The notes below the pieces were generated by a model, which was not told the DNA's origin, ran no database searches, and saw only the letters and a list, made by a program, of their open reading frames with translations. A DNA stretch of 64,000 nucleotides from Pseudomonas putida. Its GTDB lineage: Bacteria > Pseudomonadota > Gammaproteobacteria > Pseudomonadales > Pseudomonadaceae. A program made the position numbers and the translations under genes. The DNA is taken from contig CP047153.1 of assembly GCA_041879295.1 (NCBI GenBank), positions 158,821 through 222,820 of the forward strand, given 5' to 3'. Below are positions 34,301 through 41,655 of the stretch, piece by piece. How positions within the stretch are numbered: the first letter of the stretch is position 1; the number at the start of each line of letters is the position of its first letter.

Positions 34301-35586
34301 CACGCAGCGCTGAAACTGCCTTGAAAGCAGCTGAAGCCGGTACCGAAGTTGCTCAGGCTGCACGCGTGGTCAATGCAGCTGGGCACGAGGTACCTGCGCT
34401 GCTTCGTGGCCAAGGCCAGGCTTCGCGGGTCGTGAACGCCGAACATGTGGCAGAAGCTGCTGAAACTGCGAAAGCCGCTGCAGCTACTGCGAAGACTGCT
34501 GGCCGCGAGGCCGCAGCCGCCACCAAGCTTGCTGGCAACGTTTCGGTTGTTCCAGGGATGATGATCGCTTCCGATCACATGGCAGACAACTACAATGCTG
34601 ATGTGGCCGCCAACGGCAAGCCTGAGCGCTTTGAGCCCGGCTCAAGTGTGCGCTCAATGCTCCAGAGTGATGGCGCCACACCTGGCCCTCAAGCACAGAG
34701 TGGTCAGCCGCTTGTGACCCCAATGCCGGCGCGCGCCGACGCTCTTGCTCCCCTGGGCGGACACGCAGGCAACTTGATGGCTGCCCCGGGCGAAAATACG
34801 CAAGCTGCAGCCCATGGCCAGCCACTGGTCACACCAATTAATGCAAACGCTGAAGCGCCTGCCCCAGCACCAGCTCCAATACGACAGGAGGCGCCCCATG
34901 CACAGAGCAGTCAGCCTGTAGCAGCGGCAGCGCTCGCCGGGGGGGAGGGCAACGCACCGATCCGCCAAGACGCTGCACCTGTTCAAGCCAGCCAGCCCGT
35001 GGCGGCCGCAGCGCTGACCAGCGCCGAGGCACAGGCACCAATCCGTCAGGACGCTGCACCTGTACAAGCCAGCCAGCCCGTCGCGGCCGCAGCGCTGACC
35101 GGCGTCGAGGCTGCACCGATCACAGGTCACGCAGGGGAGCTTAGAGCGGCCCCAGGTGAGGGGCTCATGACCGCGGGGACTAGTCAGAACCTGATGGAGC
35201 CCATTGGTCACGCGTCCACCGCCGCTCACACCGGTCAACTCCATATGGGTTCGCAACCAGCCATGGCCGAGTCCCACACTGAACTACAAGCGGGCGAAAT
35301 GATGACGGCATCGGGTGCTGGTTTGATGACTGCTGGTGCCCAATCGCAGGCTAGCGCTGGGCTCTCAGCAGGTGAGCCACAACTGTCCGGCTCAGATAAT
35401 GGGTCAGGTAGCCCATACGGTGAAGGCATGATGGGAGCTGCGGATGCTTACGAGTCGCCGTTCAGTGGAGGAGGGAAGCCGGCACCCGTTACGCGAGTGA
35501 TGACCCTGGAAAACACCGTTGTTACCCCGGAAGACAAGGGTGATGACGACGCCAAGCCGCCGACGACGAGAGGGGGCAAAAGCTAA
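31390..35586 (+). CDS. traG: Conjugal transfer protein TraG
   Basis: A 1398-residue inner-membrane protein. The N-terminal ~480 residues carry several membrane segments (GVYLVGGFIALISGIMFVI, FGFAMMVACC, MVFLQILFFGFAPIVIIYSL, LISAAMLGLTAYGMVSLASR) and resemble TraG/VirB6-type pilus-assembly domains. The large C-terminal part is hydrophilic with coiled-coil character and Ala/Gln-rich regions, including three 27-residue repeats. In F, the C-terminal region acts in mating-pair stabilisation and entry exclusion in recipients. At ~1400 residues it is longer than F TraG (about 940), mainly from the tail. It ends the operon before a strong terminator. Confidence 0.93.
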   Translation: MDFTVFVLGDVSTFYNTLNSVAMIFNAKGFMTGVYLVGGFIALISGIMFVIQKGASEQFIPANGPVGGLFGFAMMVACCTIKADVKIEDIYTGTVNKVDNVPLVIAAPASLFTTTMYGLFEKINTAYQSTSGSYMAVTQNGFVTPLKLLLTLRKGVENVDPYLVASLKQYIIDCVPGSTTFSIADFQKSTNIVSYVLGHSRGTGLTTYWDNVNIGGSALSCQEAQTKIALKVDAFPSSAAAKQMINAGMKVKSPSGSAYTPDDVSAAITNLVPSLWSAAQSADDFMVNALFYNSVVGTYNCLDSVSDQNSFNLCMTSLTQQDEQFRSDAAASGSFFAKIMTPTMVFLQILFFGFAPIVIIYSLFKGAGSLMMYVKFLGFGIWTTSWLPFSAVIQMYIQNDVAEKLTEFTEAGLVPSNMKAVYYDVLATRLGIASDMLAATPLISAAMLGLTAYGMVSLASRWSGRDHNDEKLQSPDLVKNGAHVDVASRNQYQSEHSGSVNNGLSLNGANWNTADLKNTLSTSTQSAFGSDHSKRSESSSAVEASLRQMSSYKSGDSWTDQRMQSLDRQHSNISQQAMKLGDSIGQALGFTGKEMNSFKEAFDAKVGFSGIFGGVSAGIQNATGKDMTKSQASTIASQFGSEISKNESDMSGWKASVADTFSHSTGREAATENALGRRLSATTADTQSSFNRFQQATSAEAGVSANAKISEETTGGNLTRSQQGMQALNQAIAGLSDSQRSEFNKKFPELETRYAQQSTGMVGARESAQLWALKSIGADTEFANVISAMTGNVVGGPSEGDAAKFQGVGGRAAQVSDNPAGQVSRANIGNPSTNVPGVNPNQVGPTGAPQPQELREVASGMDPYRSYEDRETYVSSQMPSSHAKAQEQMRAGKTALENADTTLSPEQIRDTMSVKPITNTMVGVGQAEQQWEQENPKTAMAVTAATMFVPGAGWGGAAIKGTQATRAVLAARSAETALKAAEAGTEVAQAARVVNAAGHEVPALLRGQGQASRVVNAEHVAEAAETAKAAAATAKTAGREAAAATKLAGNVSVVPGMMIASDHMADNYNADVAANGKPERFEPGSSVRSMLQSDGATPGPQAQSGQPLVTPMPARADALAPLGGHAGNLMAAPGENTQAAAHGQPLVTPINANAEAPAPAPAPIRQEAPHAQSSQPVAAAALAGGEGNAPIRQDAAPVQASQPVAAAALTSAEAQAPIRQDAAPVQASQPVAAAALTGVEAAPITGHAGELRAAPGEGLMTAGTSQNLMEPIGHASTAAHTGQLHMGSQPAMAESHTELQAGEMMTASGAGLMTAGAQSQASAGLSAGEPQLSGSDNGSGSPYGEGMMGAADAYESPFSGGGKPAPVTRVMTLENTVVTPEDKGDDDAKPPTTRGGKS
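34873..35115 (+). repeat. Three tandem 81-bp repeats in the traG tail
   Basis: The unit encodes A-P-I-R-Q-(D/E)-A...Q-(A/S)-S-Q-P-V-A-A-A-A-L plus a short variable spacer and repeats at about 34873, 34954 and 35035. The second and third copies are nearly identical in DNA, so copy number may vary by slippage. Confidence 0.8.
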
Positions 35587-35594
35587 CTACAGCT

Positions 35595-35632
35595 GAAAAA
35601 GAAAGCCCGACTATGCCGGGCTTTCTTTTTTG
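35595..35632 (+). terminator. Intrinsic terminator of the trbI-traG operon
   Basis: AGAAAGCCCG/CGGGCTTTCT hairpin followed by TTTTTTG. Confidence 0.9.
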
Positions 35633-35707
35633 TAACGCTGCCCGCCTTCGGACTGTACAGCTCTTCTTTGTAGATAGGATCCCTGGCACCGGGCTGGCCG
35701 CCAAAAT

Positions 35708-35737
35708 GCAAAACCCCCGTGGGTACGGGGGTTTCCT
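35708..35737. terminator. Intrinsic terminator (for the minus-strand dsbA-like gene)
   Basis: AAACCCCCGT/ACGGGGGTTT around GGGT, 45 bp beyond the stop of the dsbA-like gene. An A-rich flank on the left supplies U residues to minus-strand RNA. Confidence 0.75.
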
Positions 35738-35778
35738 GTTTTGACAATCTTTCCTGGCAGAACCAACCGTGGGCTGGG

Positions 35779-36399
35779 TTATTGCTCCAGCATCACCTTG
35801 GAAATCATGCCGTTGGCCAGGTTCATGTAGAGCGCACTATCGCCGGAAACATCGTCAGGTGTGATCACGTACTTCCCATTGATGACCATGGAAGGTGTGG
35901 CATCAACTCCATATGTGAGGAGCTTGGCAAAAGCCTTCTCCAGCCGCTGCTGAGTGACGTTGTGCCAGGCTTCGTTGAACCCCTGAACGTTCGAGATCGC
36001 TACAGCTTTCGTCCATGTATCAGGGCTCTCCATCGGCATGCCATTCTGCTGGATCAACGTATAGGCCGCCGACATGAATGCGTCGAGTCGGGCTGGATCT
36101 GCATCCTGGACAGCAAAAAATGCACGAGCAGCAATGTAATTGGCTTTGTCGGGGACCGCTACGGGAAGGAACTCAGCGGACCAGCCAGGCGGCATCGTTT
36201 TGGCCCACCGAGCCAAGGTCTGATCGTATGAAGCACAGACTGGACACGCAAAGGAAAAGAACACGATGACCTTGTGACTGTCTTCAGCCTGGGCCGCAAC
36301 CTCTCTATACGGCAGCGACGGCAGCGACTCCTGTGCTAAGGAGAGGACTGGAGTTGCCAGCAGGGCTGCCATAGCCATCCGCGCAATAAACTTCTTCAT
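35779..36399 (-). CDS. DsbA-like thiol:disulfide interchange protein
   Basis: A 206-residue secreted protein. A signal peptide (to about SLA-QE) is followed by a thioredoxin fold with active site C52-P-V-C55 in FFSFACPVCASYD, an alpha-helical insertion and the cis-Pro loop GVDATPSMVINGKYV. It would introduce disulfides into exported transfer proteins, complementing DsbC. Its start lies 95 bp inside the end of the upstream ATPase gene, in another frame, suggesting translational coupling. It is the last gene of the minus-strand unit starting at 38659. Confidence 0.9.
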   Translation of the reverse strand: MKKFIARMAMAALLATPVLSLAQESLPSLPYREVAAQAEDSHKVIVFFSFACPVCASYDQTLARWAKTMPPGWSAEFLPVAVPDKANYIAARAFFAVQDADPARLDAFMSAAYTLIQQNGMPMESPDTWTKAVAISNVQGFNEAWHNVTQQRLEKAFAKLLTYGVDATPSMVINGKYVITPDDVSGDSALYMNLANGMISKVMLEQ

Positions 36400-37939
36400 A
36401 TAAACTTTCCTTGCTGATGAGGTTCTGCTCGATGAGCATGTCGAAGATTGACTCTTGATTTCGCTCAGTGCGCCACAGCTCGACAGTATCCTTCAGTGCC
36501 CTGAAGTTGATTTTCCGGGTCGCGGCCAACTCATTCAAAAATTCCACCGCCCCCTCGGTGTAACCAAGAGCGTTCACCACGTCATCTTGTGACACAAGCG
36601 CCAGATCAATGAGGGCTTGCCCGAACTTTTTGACCTTGCCTTCAATCGTACACCGCAGCTGAAGTTCAGCTGCCTGATTTGCCTGCGTAAAGGTAATGAG
36701 GCCCTGAGCGATTAGAACATCACCGATGCGCCTAACCGCTGGCTTCACAGAATCATCTTTAATTAAGGTCCGTACCCGTCCCAAGGTTGTCAAGCCATCA
36801 GTTACCATCCGCACAGCGGATTGGCCTAATGTGTCGAATTGGCTCTGCCGTGCAGCAGCGTTCAACACAGCCATCTCTCCACCGCCACCGATAATGGCTG
36901 CACGCACTGATCTGTCTGATCTAATAAGCTCAATGATGGGGCATTTACCTGAAAACGAATCTTTCGAAGGCGCAAATGGAATATTGCCTGTGACAGGCGG
37001 CAGCCCATTCTTTTTCAACCACATGCGCTCTACGTCATTAATAGGTAGCCATTCGTGTTCTATATCAGTCCGAAGAGTCTGCACAAGTCGCTGAGCAATC
37101 ACACCAATGAGTACAGACGCAAGTGTTTGGGCATCGACCCCAAGATCAACGATGCGAGGTACAGCTTGTGCTGCACTATTGGAGTGCAATGTGGCAAAGA
37201 CCAAGTGGCCGGTGTTTGCAGCCTGAATGGCAATCTGTGCGGTTTCCTGGTCACGAATCTCACCAATCAGAATAACGTCCGGATCCTGACGCAACAGGGC
37301 CCGTAGACCCAATGCGAAACTGAGCTGGGGCGTTACGTTGATTTGGACAAAGCCCTTAACTACATACTCAACCGGATGCTCGATAGTACAGATGTTGAGC
37401 GTACCGTCGTTGATGGCATTGAGTGCTGCGTACAGTGTCGTGGTTTTACCTGAGCCGGTTGGGCCGGTGACAAGGATCAGCCCTTGAGGTTCGTTGATCA
37501 TCTCGCGGAATGCGTGCTCGACCAGAGGCGGCATTCGAATTCGGTCAAGGCTCATCGACGCGTTTTCTTGGTCGAGCAACCGGCATACGATTTTTTGCCC
37601 ATTGTGACTTGGAACCAAGCTCACACGGACCTCCAACTCCAGTCCCGGGTATCGCAATCCGATACGACCATCGAGGGGGATTTGATGCTGCGAGAGGTCC
37701 ATGGTGGCCCGCGATCGAATTTTCGTATCGATCATTTTTCCCATAGCAGGCTCTACGGTTTCAAAATGCCTCAGCTGACCGTCTTGCCGTAGCTGAATAT
37801 GCACGTGACCTTGAACCCACTGGAAGTGAATGTCCGGGACTTTATTCTCGGCGGCCATCCTGAACAAGTCGTTCAAATAGGTTGCCGCCGGTTTATCTGC
37901 CGGGGAGTTGTAAATAAAAAGATCTGGTTCCTTTGCCAC
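36305..37939 (-). CDS. GspE/PilB-like secretion ATPase with C-terminal MshEN-like region
   Basis: A 544-residue traffic ATPase. N2-like domain at residues ~15-125; Walker A GPTGSGKT at 159-166; Asp box around TIEHPVEY; Walker B DVILIGEIRD at 221-230; His box TGHLVFATLHSNSA at 243-256. The tetracysteine zinc motif of GspE is missing. Residues ~403-460 (RRIGDVLIAQGLIT, KKFGQALIDLALVSQDDVVNALG) look like the MshEN/GspE-N module that normally lies at the N-terminus; a further half-motif follows near 496-517. No other type II or type IV pilus gene is in this window, so it may act with the conjugation apparatus. Confidence 0.85.
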   Translation of the reverse strand: MAKEPDLFIYNSPADKPAATYLNDLFRMAAENKVPDIHFQWVQGHVHIQLRQDGQLRHFETVEPAMGKMIDTKIRSRATMDLSQHQIPLDGRIGLRYPGLELEVRVSLVPSHNGQKIVCRLLDQENASMSLDRIRMPPLVEHAFREMINEPQGLILVTGPTGSGKTTTLYAALNAINDGTLNICTIEHPVEYVVKGFVQINVTPQLSFALGLRALLRQDPDVILIGEIRDQETAQIAIQAANTGHLVFATLHSNSAAQAVPRIVDLGVDAQTLASVLIGVIAQRLVQTLRTDIEHEWLPINDVERMWLKKNGLPPVTGNIPFAPSKDSFSGKCPIIELIRSDRSVRAAIIGGGGEMAVLNAAARQSQFDTLGQSAVRMVTDGLTTLGRVRTLIKDDSVKPAVRRIGDVLIAQGLITFTQANQAAELQLRCTIEGKVKKFGQALIDLALVSQDDVVNALGYTEGAVEFLNELAATRKINFRALKDTVELWRTERNQESIFDMLIEQNLISKESLYEEVYCADGYGSPAGNSSPLLSTGVAAVAAV

Positions 37940-37948
37940 AGTCAGCTC

Positions 37949-38227
37949 CTATTTAGCCTGGCCGGTAGTGCAGTTGAGTTCTGGGCCATAGAACAAGCGC
38001 GAAATGAAACTTTGCACGGATTTATCAGCCGCAATGCTCCAAATCAACAAGTCAATACGCGAATCTGTACTAAGGTAGTTCGTACCTGCCCAACGAACTG
38101 CATCAAAAACAACTCGGACCGGTAAAGCGCCACGCTCGACGCGTTCACACGGTTCCTCCGGGGATACCGTGTACAAAATCCAGCCAAATAGAAGAACAGC
38201 AAAAAAACTGCTGAATAGCTGTTTCAT
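37949..38227 (-). CDS. Small membrane-anchored or secreted hypothetical protein
   Basis: A 92-residue protein with an N-terminal hydrophobic segment (LFSSFFAVLLFGWILYTV) and a short extracytoplasmic domain containing two Cys residues. Its ATG directly abuts the stop codon of the transglycosylase gene and its stop is 9 bp before the ATPase gene, so it belongs to that operon. No family is recognised. Confidence 0.6.
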   Translation of the reverse strand: MKQLFSSFFAVLLFGWILYTVSPEEPCERVERGALPVRVVFDAVRWAGTNYLSTDSRIDLLIWSIAADKSVQSFISRLFYGPELNCTTGQAK

Positions 38228-38659
38228 TTACAAACCACCGTAGTTATTCATGACTTTCTGAATGTAAATCCGCTGACTTTTCTCATTAGGGCTGTTGTAT
38301 GCGCCAACCGCTTTCCAAACATGGCCGTGTGAAGCGATGTTACTTGCTAGGATCCAGGCGCCGACATTCGCGCTAACACAGCGATCTAACAGCTCCTTCT
38401 CACCAATACCGTATTTCGATAGCTTTGGAAGCCAAGAGGAATTGATCTGCATCAATCCGATATCCCAGGTCCCATCGCTATTTTTTTGGCTCACTACGTC
38501 TGCTTTGCCCGGTCGGTTCTCGGTGACCTGAATGGCGCGGAGTAGCTTCTCGCTGACCCTATATCGCGCAGCCGCCTCGGCGAAGCAGTCCGCGTGGGAG
38601 GTCGTAGGAAGCCAGGCCAATGCACCTATCAGGAGAAAAGGGAGGGATAGTTTTTTCAT
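38228..38659 (-). CDS. Lytic transglycosylase (VirB1/TrbN-like)
   Basis: A 143-residue secreted SLT-type enzyme. Signal peptide to about SHA-DC; catalytic Glu47 in LLRAIQVTENRPG; the GLMQINSSWL motif; and a C-terminal KAVGAYNSPNEKSQ segment. It cleaves peptidoglycan glycan strands to let the apparatus through. It leads the minus-strand unit transglycosylase-92 aa protein-ATPase-DsbA. The recurrent ACGCGTAATGTATTC motif ends only 8 bp before the ATG with no clear ribosome-binding site, so the mRNA may be leaderless or have a very short leader. Confidence 0.9.
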   Translation of the reverse strand: MKKLSLPFLLIGALAWLPTTSHADCFAEAAARYRVSEKLLRAIQVTENRPGKADVVSQKNSDGTWDIGLMQINSSWLPKLSKYGIGEKELLDRCVSANVGAWILASNIASHGHVWKAVGAYNSPNEKSQRIYIQKVMNNYGGL

Positions 38660-38667
38660 GCGCTAGA

Positions 38668-38685
38668 GAATACATTACGCGTACC
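38668..38685 (-). promoter_or_regulatory. Recurrent ACGYGT promoter-type motif
   Basis: Minus strand GGTACGCGTAATGTATTC, nearly identical to the motif before traE, lying directly before the transglycosylase gene. Confidence 0.5.
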
Positions 38686-38707
38686 AATAAACAAGGTGTA
38701 TCCGCTA

Positions 38708-39670
38708 ATGCATTCACTGAATCGACTGCCGATCCTGTTGGCGCTCCCTCTAGCGTTCGTGAGCCTCACCTGTGCTGCAAGCAGCGCCCAAGACACGTCA
38801 GCAGCTGCATACTTCAGCAACGAAGCAGCAGCAGGGGGCGCCGACCTCCCAGACATCTCCACTGCTATGAAGGGCCTCCTTTCAACCGCCCGGGAGGGTG
38901 GCGAAGTACTTCGGACTTGGGCAGCCTACAAAGCTGGGGACAAAGCTGCACTGCCGAAGCTCTTCGAGCTCGCCCAAGGCGGGAATAGCCGAGCACAGAA
39001 CGTAGTGGGCTATCTGCTGGATCACGGTGAAGGGGTCAAAAAAGACAGCGCCGCCGCTGCAGCATATTTCTCTGCCGCCAGCTCTGACTACCCCCTTGCT
39101 CGGTACAACCTGGCAGTACTTACTTTGCTTGGCCGCGGTGTACCGAAGGACGAGACCAAGGCGATGGAGATGTTTGAGTCGTCAGTAAAGGACGCGTCTG
39201 TCGATCTTGCAGCTGTCCGCCTGTCGCTCTACTACCTCAACAAAGGCGACCATGACAAAGCCTGGACATGGGCAAATGAGGGCGCCAACCGTGGCAACGT
39301 GACAGCCTACTACCTACTTGGGCGGATGCTCTACGAACGCGGGGGGTACCAAGAGGCATACAACTGGCTGACGAAGGCAGCGCAAGCAAGCGAACCGAAT
39401 GCACCCGCCATCCTCTCTGCGATGTACAAAAATGGCCAGGGGATGAATCAAAACGTGAAGATGGCCGCATCCTGGTGGATGATCTACGTCGGTCTGAACA
39501 AGGGAAAACCGGGCATGAACTCAGCGGGAATGTCGTCCTTCGGACTGACCGCCAAAGAACAGAATGACGCAACCAGCTTCGCAACCAACTGGCTATCGAC
39601 ACACAAACACATGAAGCGTCCTGACTACGACGCCACGCTGCTCCAGGCCAACAGAAACGACAAGTCGTGA
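38708..39670 (+). CDS. Secreted Sel1/TPR-repeat protein
   Basis: About 320 residues; the ATG at 38708 follows AAGGTG. A signal peptide (LLALPLAFVSLTCAASSAQ) precedes several Sel1-like helical repeats, e.g. GNSRAQNVVGYLLDHGEGVKK, YPLARYNLAVLTLLGRGVPK and NVTAYYLLGRMLYERGGYQE, with GQGMNQNVKMAASWWMIY near the end. Such repeats mediate protein contacts in the periplasm. It is divergent from the transglycosylase operon. It overlaps the convergent metalloprotease-like gene by 46 bp. Confidence 0.8.
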   Translation: MHSLNRLPILLALPLAFVSLTCAASSAQDTSAAAYFSNEAAAGGADLPDISTAMKGLLSTAREGGEVLRTWAAYKAGDKAALPKLFELAQGGNSRAQNVVGYLLDHGEGVKKDSAAAAAYFSAASSDYPLARYNLAVLTLLGRGVPKDETKAMEMFESSVKDASVDLAAVRLSLYYLNKGDHDKAWTWANEGANRGNVTAYYLLGRMLYERGGYQEAYNWLTKAAQASEPNAPAILSAMYKNGQGMNQNVKMAASWWMIYVGLNKGKPGMNSAGMSSFGLTAKEQNDATSFATNWLSTHKHMKRPDYDATLLQANRNDKS

Positions 39671-40188
39671 GTCCATACGTACAGAGCTGTAGATAGCAGA
39701 CCTAGCCCCACTATCGGCCACGAGATGAGGGCTATCCGCCAGTCTGCCCTCGATGGCCAGCAGTGCAAGACAATGGGACCTGCGAGAATCCACCAGGCCA
39801 GGTCCTCAAAAGCCAGTCCCCCTACCTGATTCGTGGTGCGCCATGAGGCGAGCGCATAGAGGACTGGCAGAGCTAACAAGGGTGCAAGAGCGGTAGCCCA
39901 AGCATTCGCCCATGTCAGGCGCTCGAACTCCACGGACCCAAGGATGATTTGATGTCCTTCTCGCCGTGGTATCAGGGTCATTCCAATGGGCCTAGCCCTT
40001 GTGAGGTAGCCCACCGCGAAATGGAAGAGTTCATGACTGAAAACACCAACCGCCCTGAGCAGAGACGCTGCAAGGGATCGAGGTGGCAGCATTCGCACGA
40101 CAAATGCCATCACAAGCATTGGCACCAGGTAACCCCCAGGGCTTGCCAGCAAAAAATTCTCCAGAGCACTGTATCGCTCCATAACCAT
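39625..40188 (-). CDS. Membrane metalloprotease-like protein (HELFH, M50-like)
   Basis: A 187-residue polytopic protein with about four or five membrane segments. A membrane-embedded H52-E-L-F-H56 motif follows LLRAVGVFS, as in M50/site-2-protease-like proteins. A second metal ligand is not obvious; candidates are D-L-A-W or D in the last segments. The start follows GAGGG. Upstream lies the AATACT-GAC-AGTATT palindrome. The classification rests on the HExxH in a membrane helix only. Confidence 0.55.
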   Translation of the reverse strand: MVMERYSALENFLLASPGGYLVPMLVMAFVVRMLPPRSLAASLLRAVGVFSHELFHFAVGYLTRARPIGMTLIPRREGHQIILGSVEFERLTWANAWATALAPLLALPVLYALASWRTTNQVGGLAFEDLAWWILAGPIVLHCWPSRADWRIALISWPIVGLGLLSTALYVWTHDLSFLLAWSSVAS

Positions 40189-40231
40189 CCATCATCCCTC
40201 GCGCTAATGAAATCCCATGAAAAGCGCTTTC

Positions 40232-40246
40232 AATACTGACAGTATT
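40232..40246. promoter_or_regulatory. Perfect palindrome AATACT-GAC-AGTATT (putative operator)
   Basis: A 6-3-6 inverted repeat matching those at 1874 and 52024. It is 44 bp upstream of the metalloprotease-like gene and runs into the transposon target duplication (40243-40247). Before insertion it would have continued as AGTATTATGCTTATG toward the TraN-like gene now at 50621. Confidence 0.55.
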
Positions 40247-40247
40247 A
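40243..40247. repeat. Target-site duplication TATTA (left copy)
   Basis: A direct copy of 50368-50372; 5 bp is the standard Tn3-family duplication length. Confidence 0.95.
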
Positions 40248-40285
40248 GGGGTTTGGGGAGCAATGGAACAGAAAGTGCACTTAAG
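40248..40285. repeat. Left terminal inverted repeat
   Basis: Starts GGGGTTTGGGGAGCAATGG and ends AAGTGCACTTAAG. It differs at one position (CAATGG versus CAACGG) from the right repeat. The tnpR stop codon is 3 bp inside it. Confidence 0.96.
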
Positions 40286-40287
40286 CC

Positions 40288-41214
40288 CTACCAGCGCCGT
40301 TCAGAGCCTTCTTCCCAGGCATCGGCTTCGATAAAGCAGTTGCGCATGTCGGCTTCCTGGCTGATCTCGGTCAGCAAGTCATGCACGGTCTTGTCCAGCT
40401 CATCGTCGCTCCGATACGGAATGGCCAGTTCGTAGTTGCCCGACTCCAGCCGTTTCATACTGTAGGGCTCCAAGCAGTAGCGCTCGATATTTTCCTTGGC
40501 CCGTTTCCGGCCGCGAACGAACTTGCTGTTGTTCACCACCGCCAGGCGCAGCGTGACGGTGGCCACCTGCTCGGCGGCGGGCTCTGCCGGCGACGCGACA
40601 TTGCGTTGCTGACCTCGCGGCTGGGCGCTCTTCTGGTGTGCGCCGATCTCAACACCACGATGGCGCAGGTAGCTGTACAGCGTGCTCTTGGAGATGTGTA
40701 ACTTCTCGCCGATGGCGCTGACGCTCAGGCGGCCCTCGCGGTACAGCGTCTCGGCCGCCATGGAGGTGGCCTCGGCCTTGGCTGGGAGGCCCTTGGGACG
40801 GCCACCGATCCGGCCCCGCGCCCGCGCGGCCGACAAACCCGCCTGAGTCCGCTCGCGGATCAGCTCGCGCTCGAACTCGGCCAGCGAGGCAAACAGGTTG
40901 AACACCAAGCGACCTTGGGCGTGGGTGGTGTCGATTGGGTCATTCAGGCTCTGCAAGCCGACCTTGCGCTCTGCCAGCTCGCCGACCAGCTCGACCAGGT
41001 GTTTGAGGGAGCGCCCGAGGCGATCCAGCTTCCAGATCACCACGGTGTCGCCCGCTCGAACATGGGCTAGCAACTTGTCCAACTCCGGCCGGGCGCTTTT
41101 CGCGCCGCTGGCGATGTCTTGATAGATGCGTTCGCACCCGGCCTGTTTCAGGGCATCGACCTGGAGGTCGGCGTTCTGATCCCGAGTGCTCACCCGCGCA
41201 TAACCGATCTTCAT
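40288..41214 (-). CDS. tnpR: Serine resolvase TnpR with C-terminal extension
   Basis: About 308 residues. The N-terminal catalytic domain has KIGYARVSTRDQ (nucleophile Ser), LDRLGRSLKHLVELV, GRLVFNLFASLAEFERELI and RGRIGGRPKG; a helix-turn-helix follows (LSVSAIGEKLHISKSTLYSYL). Ordinary Tn3 resolvases end here at ~185 residues. This one continues for ~110 residues (VTLRLAVVNNSKFVRGRKRAKE...), as in the long resolvases known from ISXc5/Tn5044-type elements. It resolves cointegrates at res. The stop codon abuts the left inverted repeat. Confidence 0.93.
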   Translation of the reverse strand: MKIGYARVSTRDQNADLQVDALKQAGCERIYQDIASGAKSARPELDKLLAHVRAGDTVVIWKLDRLGRSLKHLVELVGELAERKVGLQSLNDPIDTTHAQGRLVFNLFASLAEFERELIRERTQAGLSAARARGRIGGRPKGLPAKAEATSMAAETLYREGRLSVSAIGEKLHISKSTLYSYLRHRGVEIGAHQKSAQPRGQQRNVASPAEPAAEQVATVTLRLAVVNNSKFVRGRKRAKENIERYCLEPYSMKRLESGNYELAIPYRSDDELDKTVHDLLTEISQEADMRNCFIEADAWEEGSERRW

Positions 41215-41217
41215 CAA

Positions 41218-41415
41218 AAGTACCGTTTACTCGACTACGTTAGTAATAGTTGAACTTTGATTAAGCGTACCAGTTATTTGAACCGTAGCGCAGGTAGGTT
41301 AACCAGCCGATTCCTGTCCACTTAAAGTTCGGCAAAACGAAGGTTTTTTTGAACCATTGCATAGCCCTTTGTGATTGGCGTATAAACACACAAACACCTA
41401 CTAGCGGGGAACGCC
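41218..41415. promoter_or_regulatory. Putative res site and divergent promoters
   Basis: The 198-bp gap between divergent tnpR and the antitoxin gene is AT-rich compared with the transposon and is where Tn3-type res sites lie. Subsites could not be defined by eye. Confidence 0.5.
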
Positions 41416-41655
41416 ATGAATACGATTCGCTGGAATGTCGCCGTCTCGGCCGACACCGACCAGTCGCTTCGGATGTTTCTGGCCAGCCAGGGCGGTGGCC
41501 GGAAAGGCGACCTGTCGCGCTTCATTGAAGAGGCGGTGCGGGCCCACATCCTGGAACTGACGGCCGAACAGGCCAAGGCCGCTAATGCCCATCTGAGCGA
41601 GGCAGAGCTGACCGAAGCGGTTGACGAAGCGCTCGACTGGGCACGTAAGCGCTGA
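41416..41655 (+). CDS. Ribbon-helix-helix-type antitoxin
   Basis: A 79-residue protein beginning MNTIRWNVAVSADTDQSLRMFL with a later SRFIEEAVRAHILE helix, the pattern of RHH-type antitoxins that often accompany PIN toxins. The acidic helical C-terminus (SEAELTEAVDEALDWARKR) would wrap the toxin. Its stop overlaps the toxin ATG (ATGA). Tn3-family elements are known to carry toxin-antitoxin pairs between resolvase and transposase genes, as here. It probably represses its own promoter in the res region. Confidence 0.85.
   Translation: MNTIRWNVAVSADTDQSLRMFLASQGGGRKGDLSRFIEEAVRAHILELTAEQAKAANAHLSEAELTEAVDEALDWARKR

Noticed and set aside
33688..34578. Long minus-strand frame opposite traG
   Set aside because: Shadow of the low-complexity TraG tail; Ser/Cys/Arg-rich with no family signal.
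34873..35115. Repeats considered as a CRISPR array
   Set aside because: The 81-bp units are contiguous, in frame and coding; no unique spacers of constant length.
36305..36399. Overlap of the ATPase and dsbA-like frames considered as a frameshift
   Set aside because: Both proteins have complete, sensible ends (a full signal peptide on the DsbA side, a continuous C-terminus on the ATPase side), so a true 95-bp gene overlap is the simpler reading.
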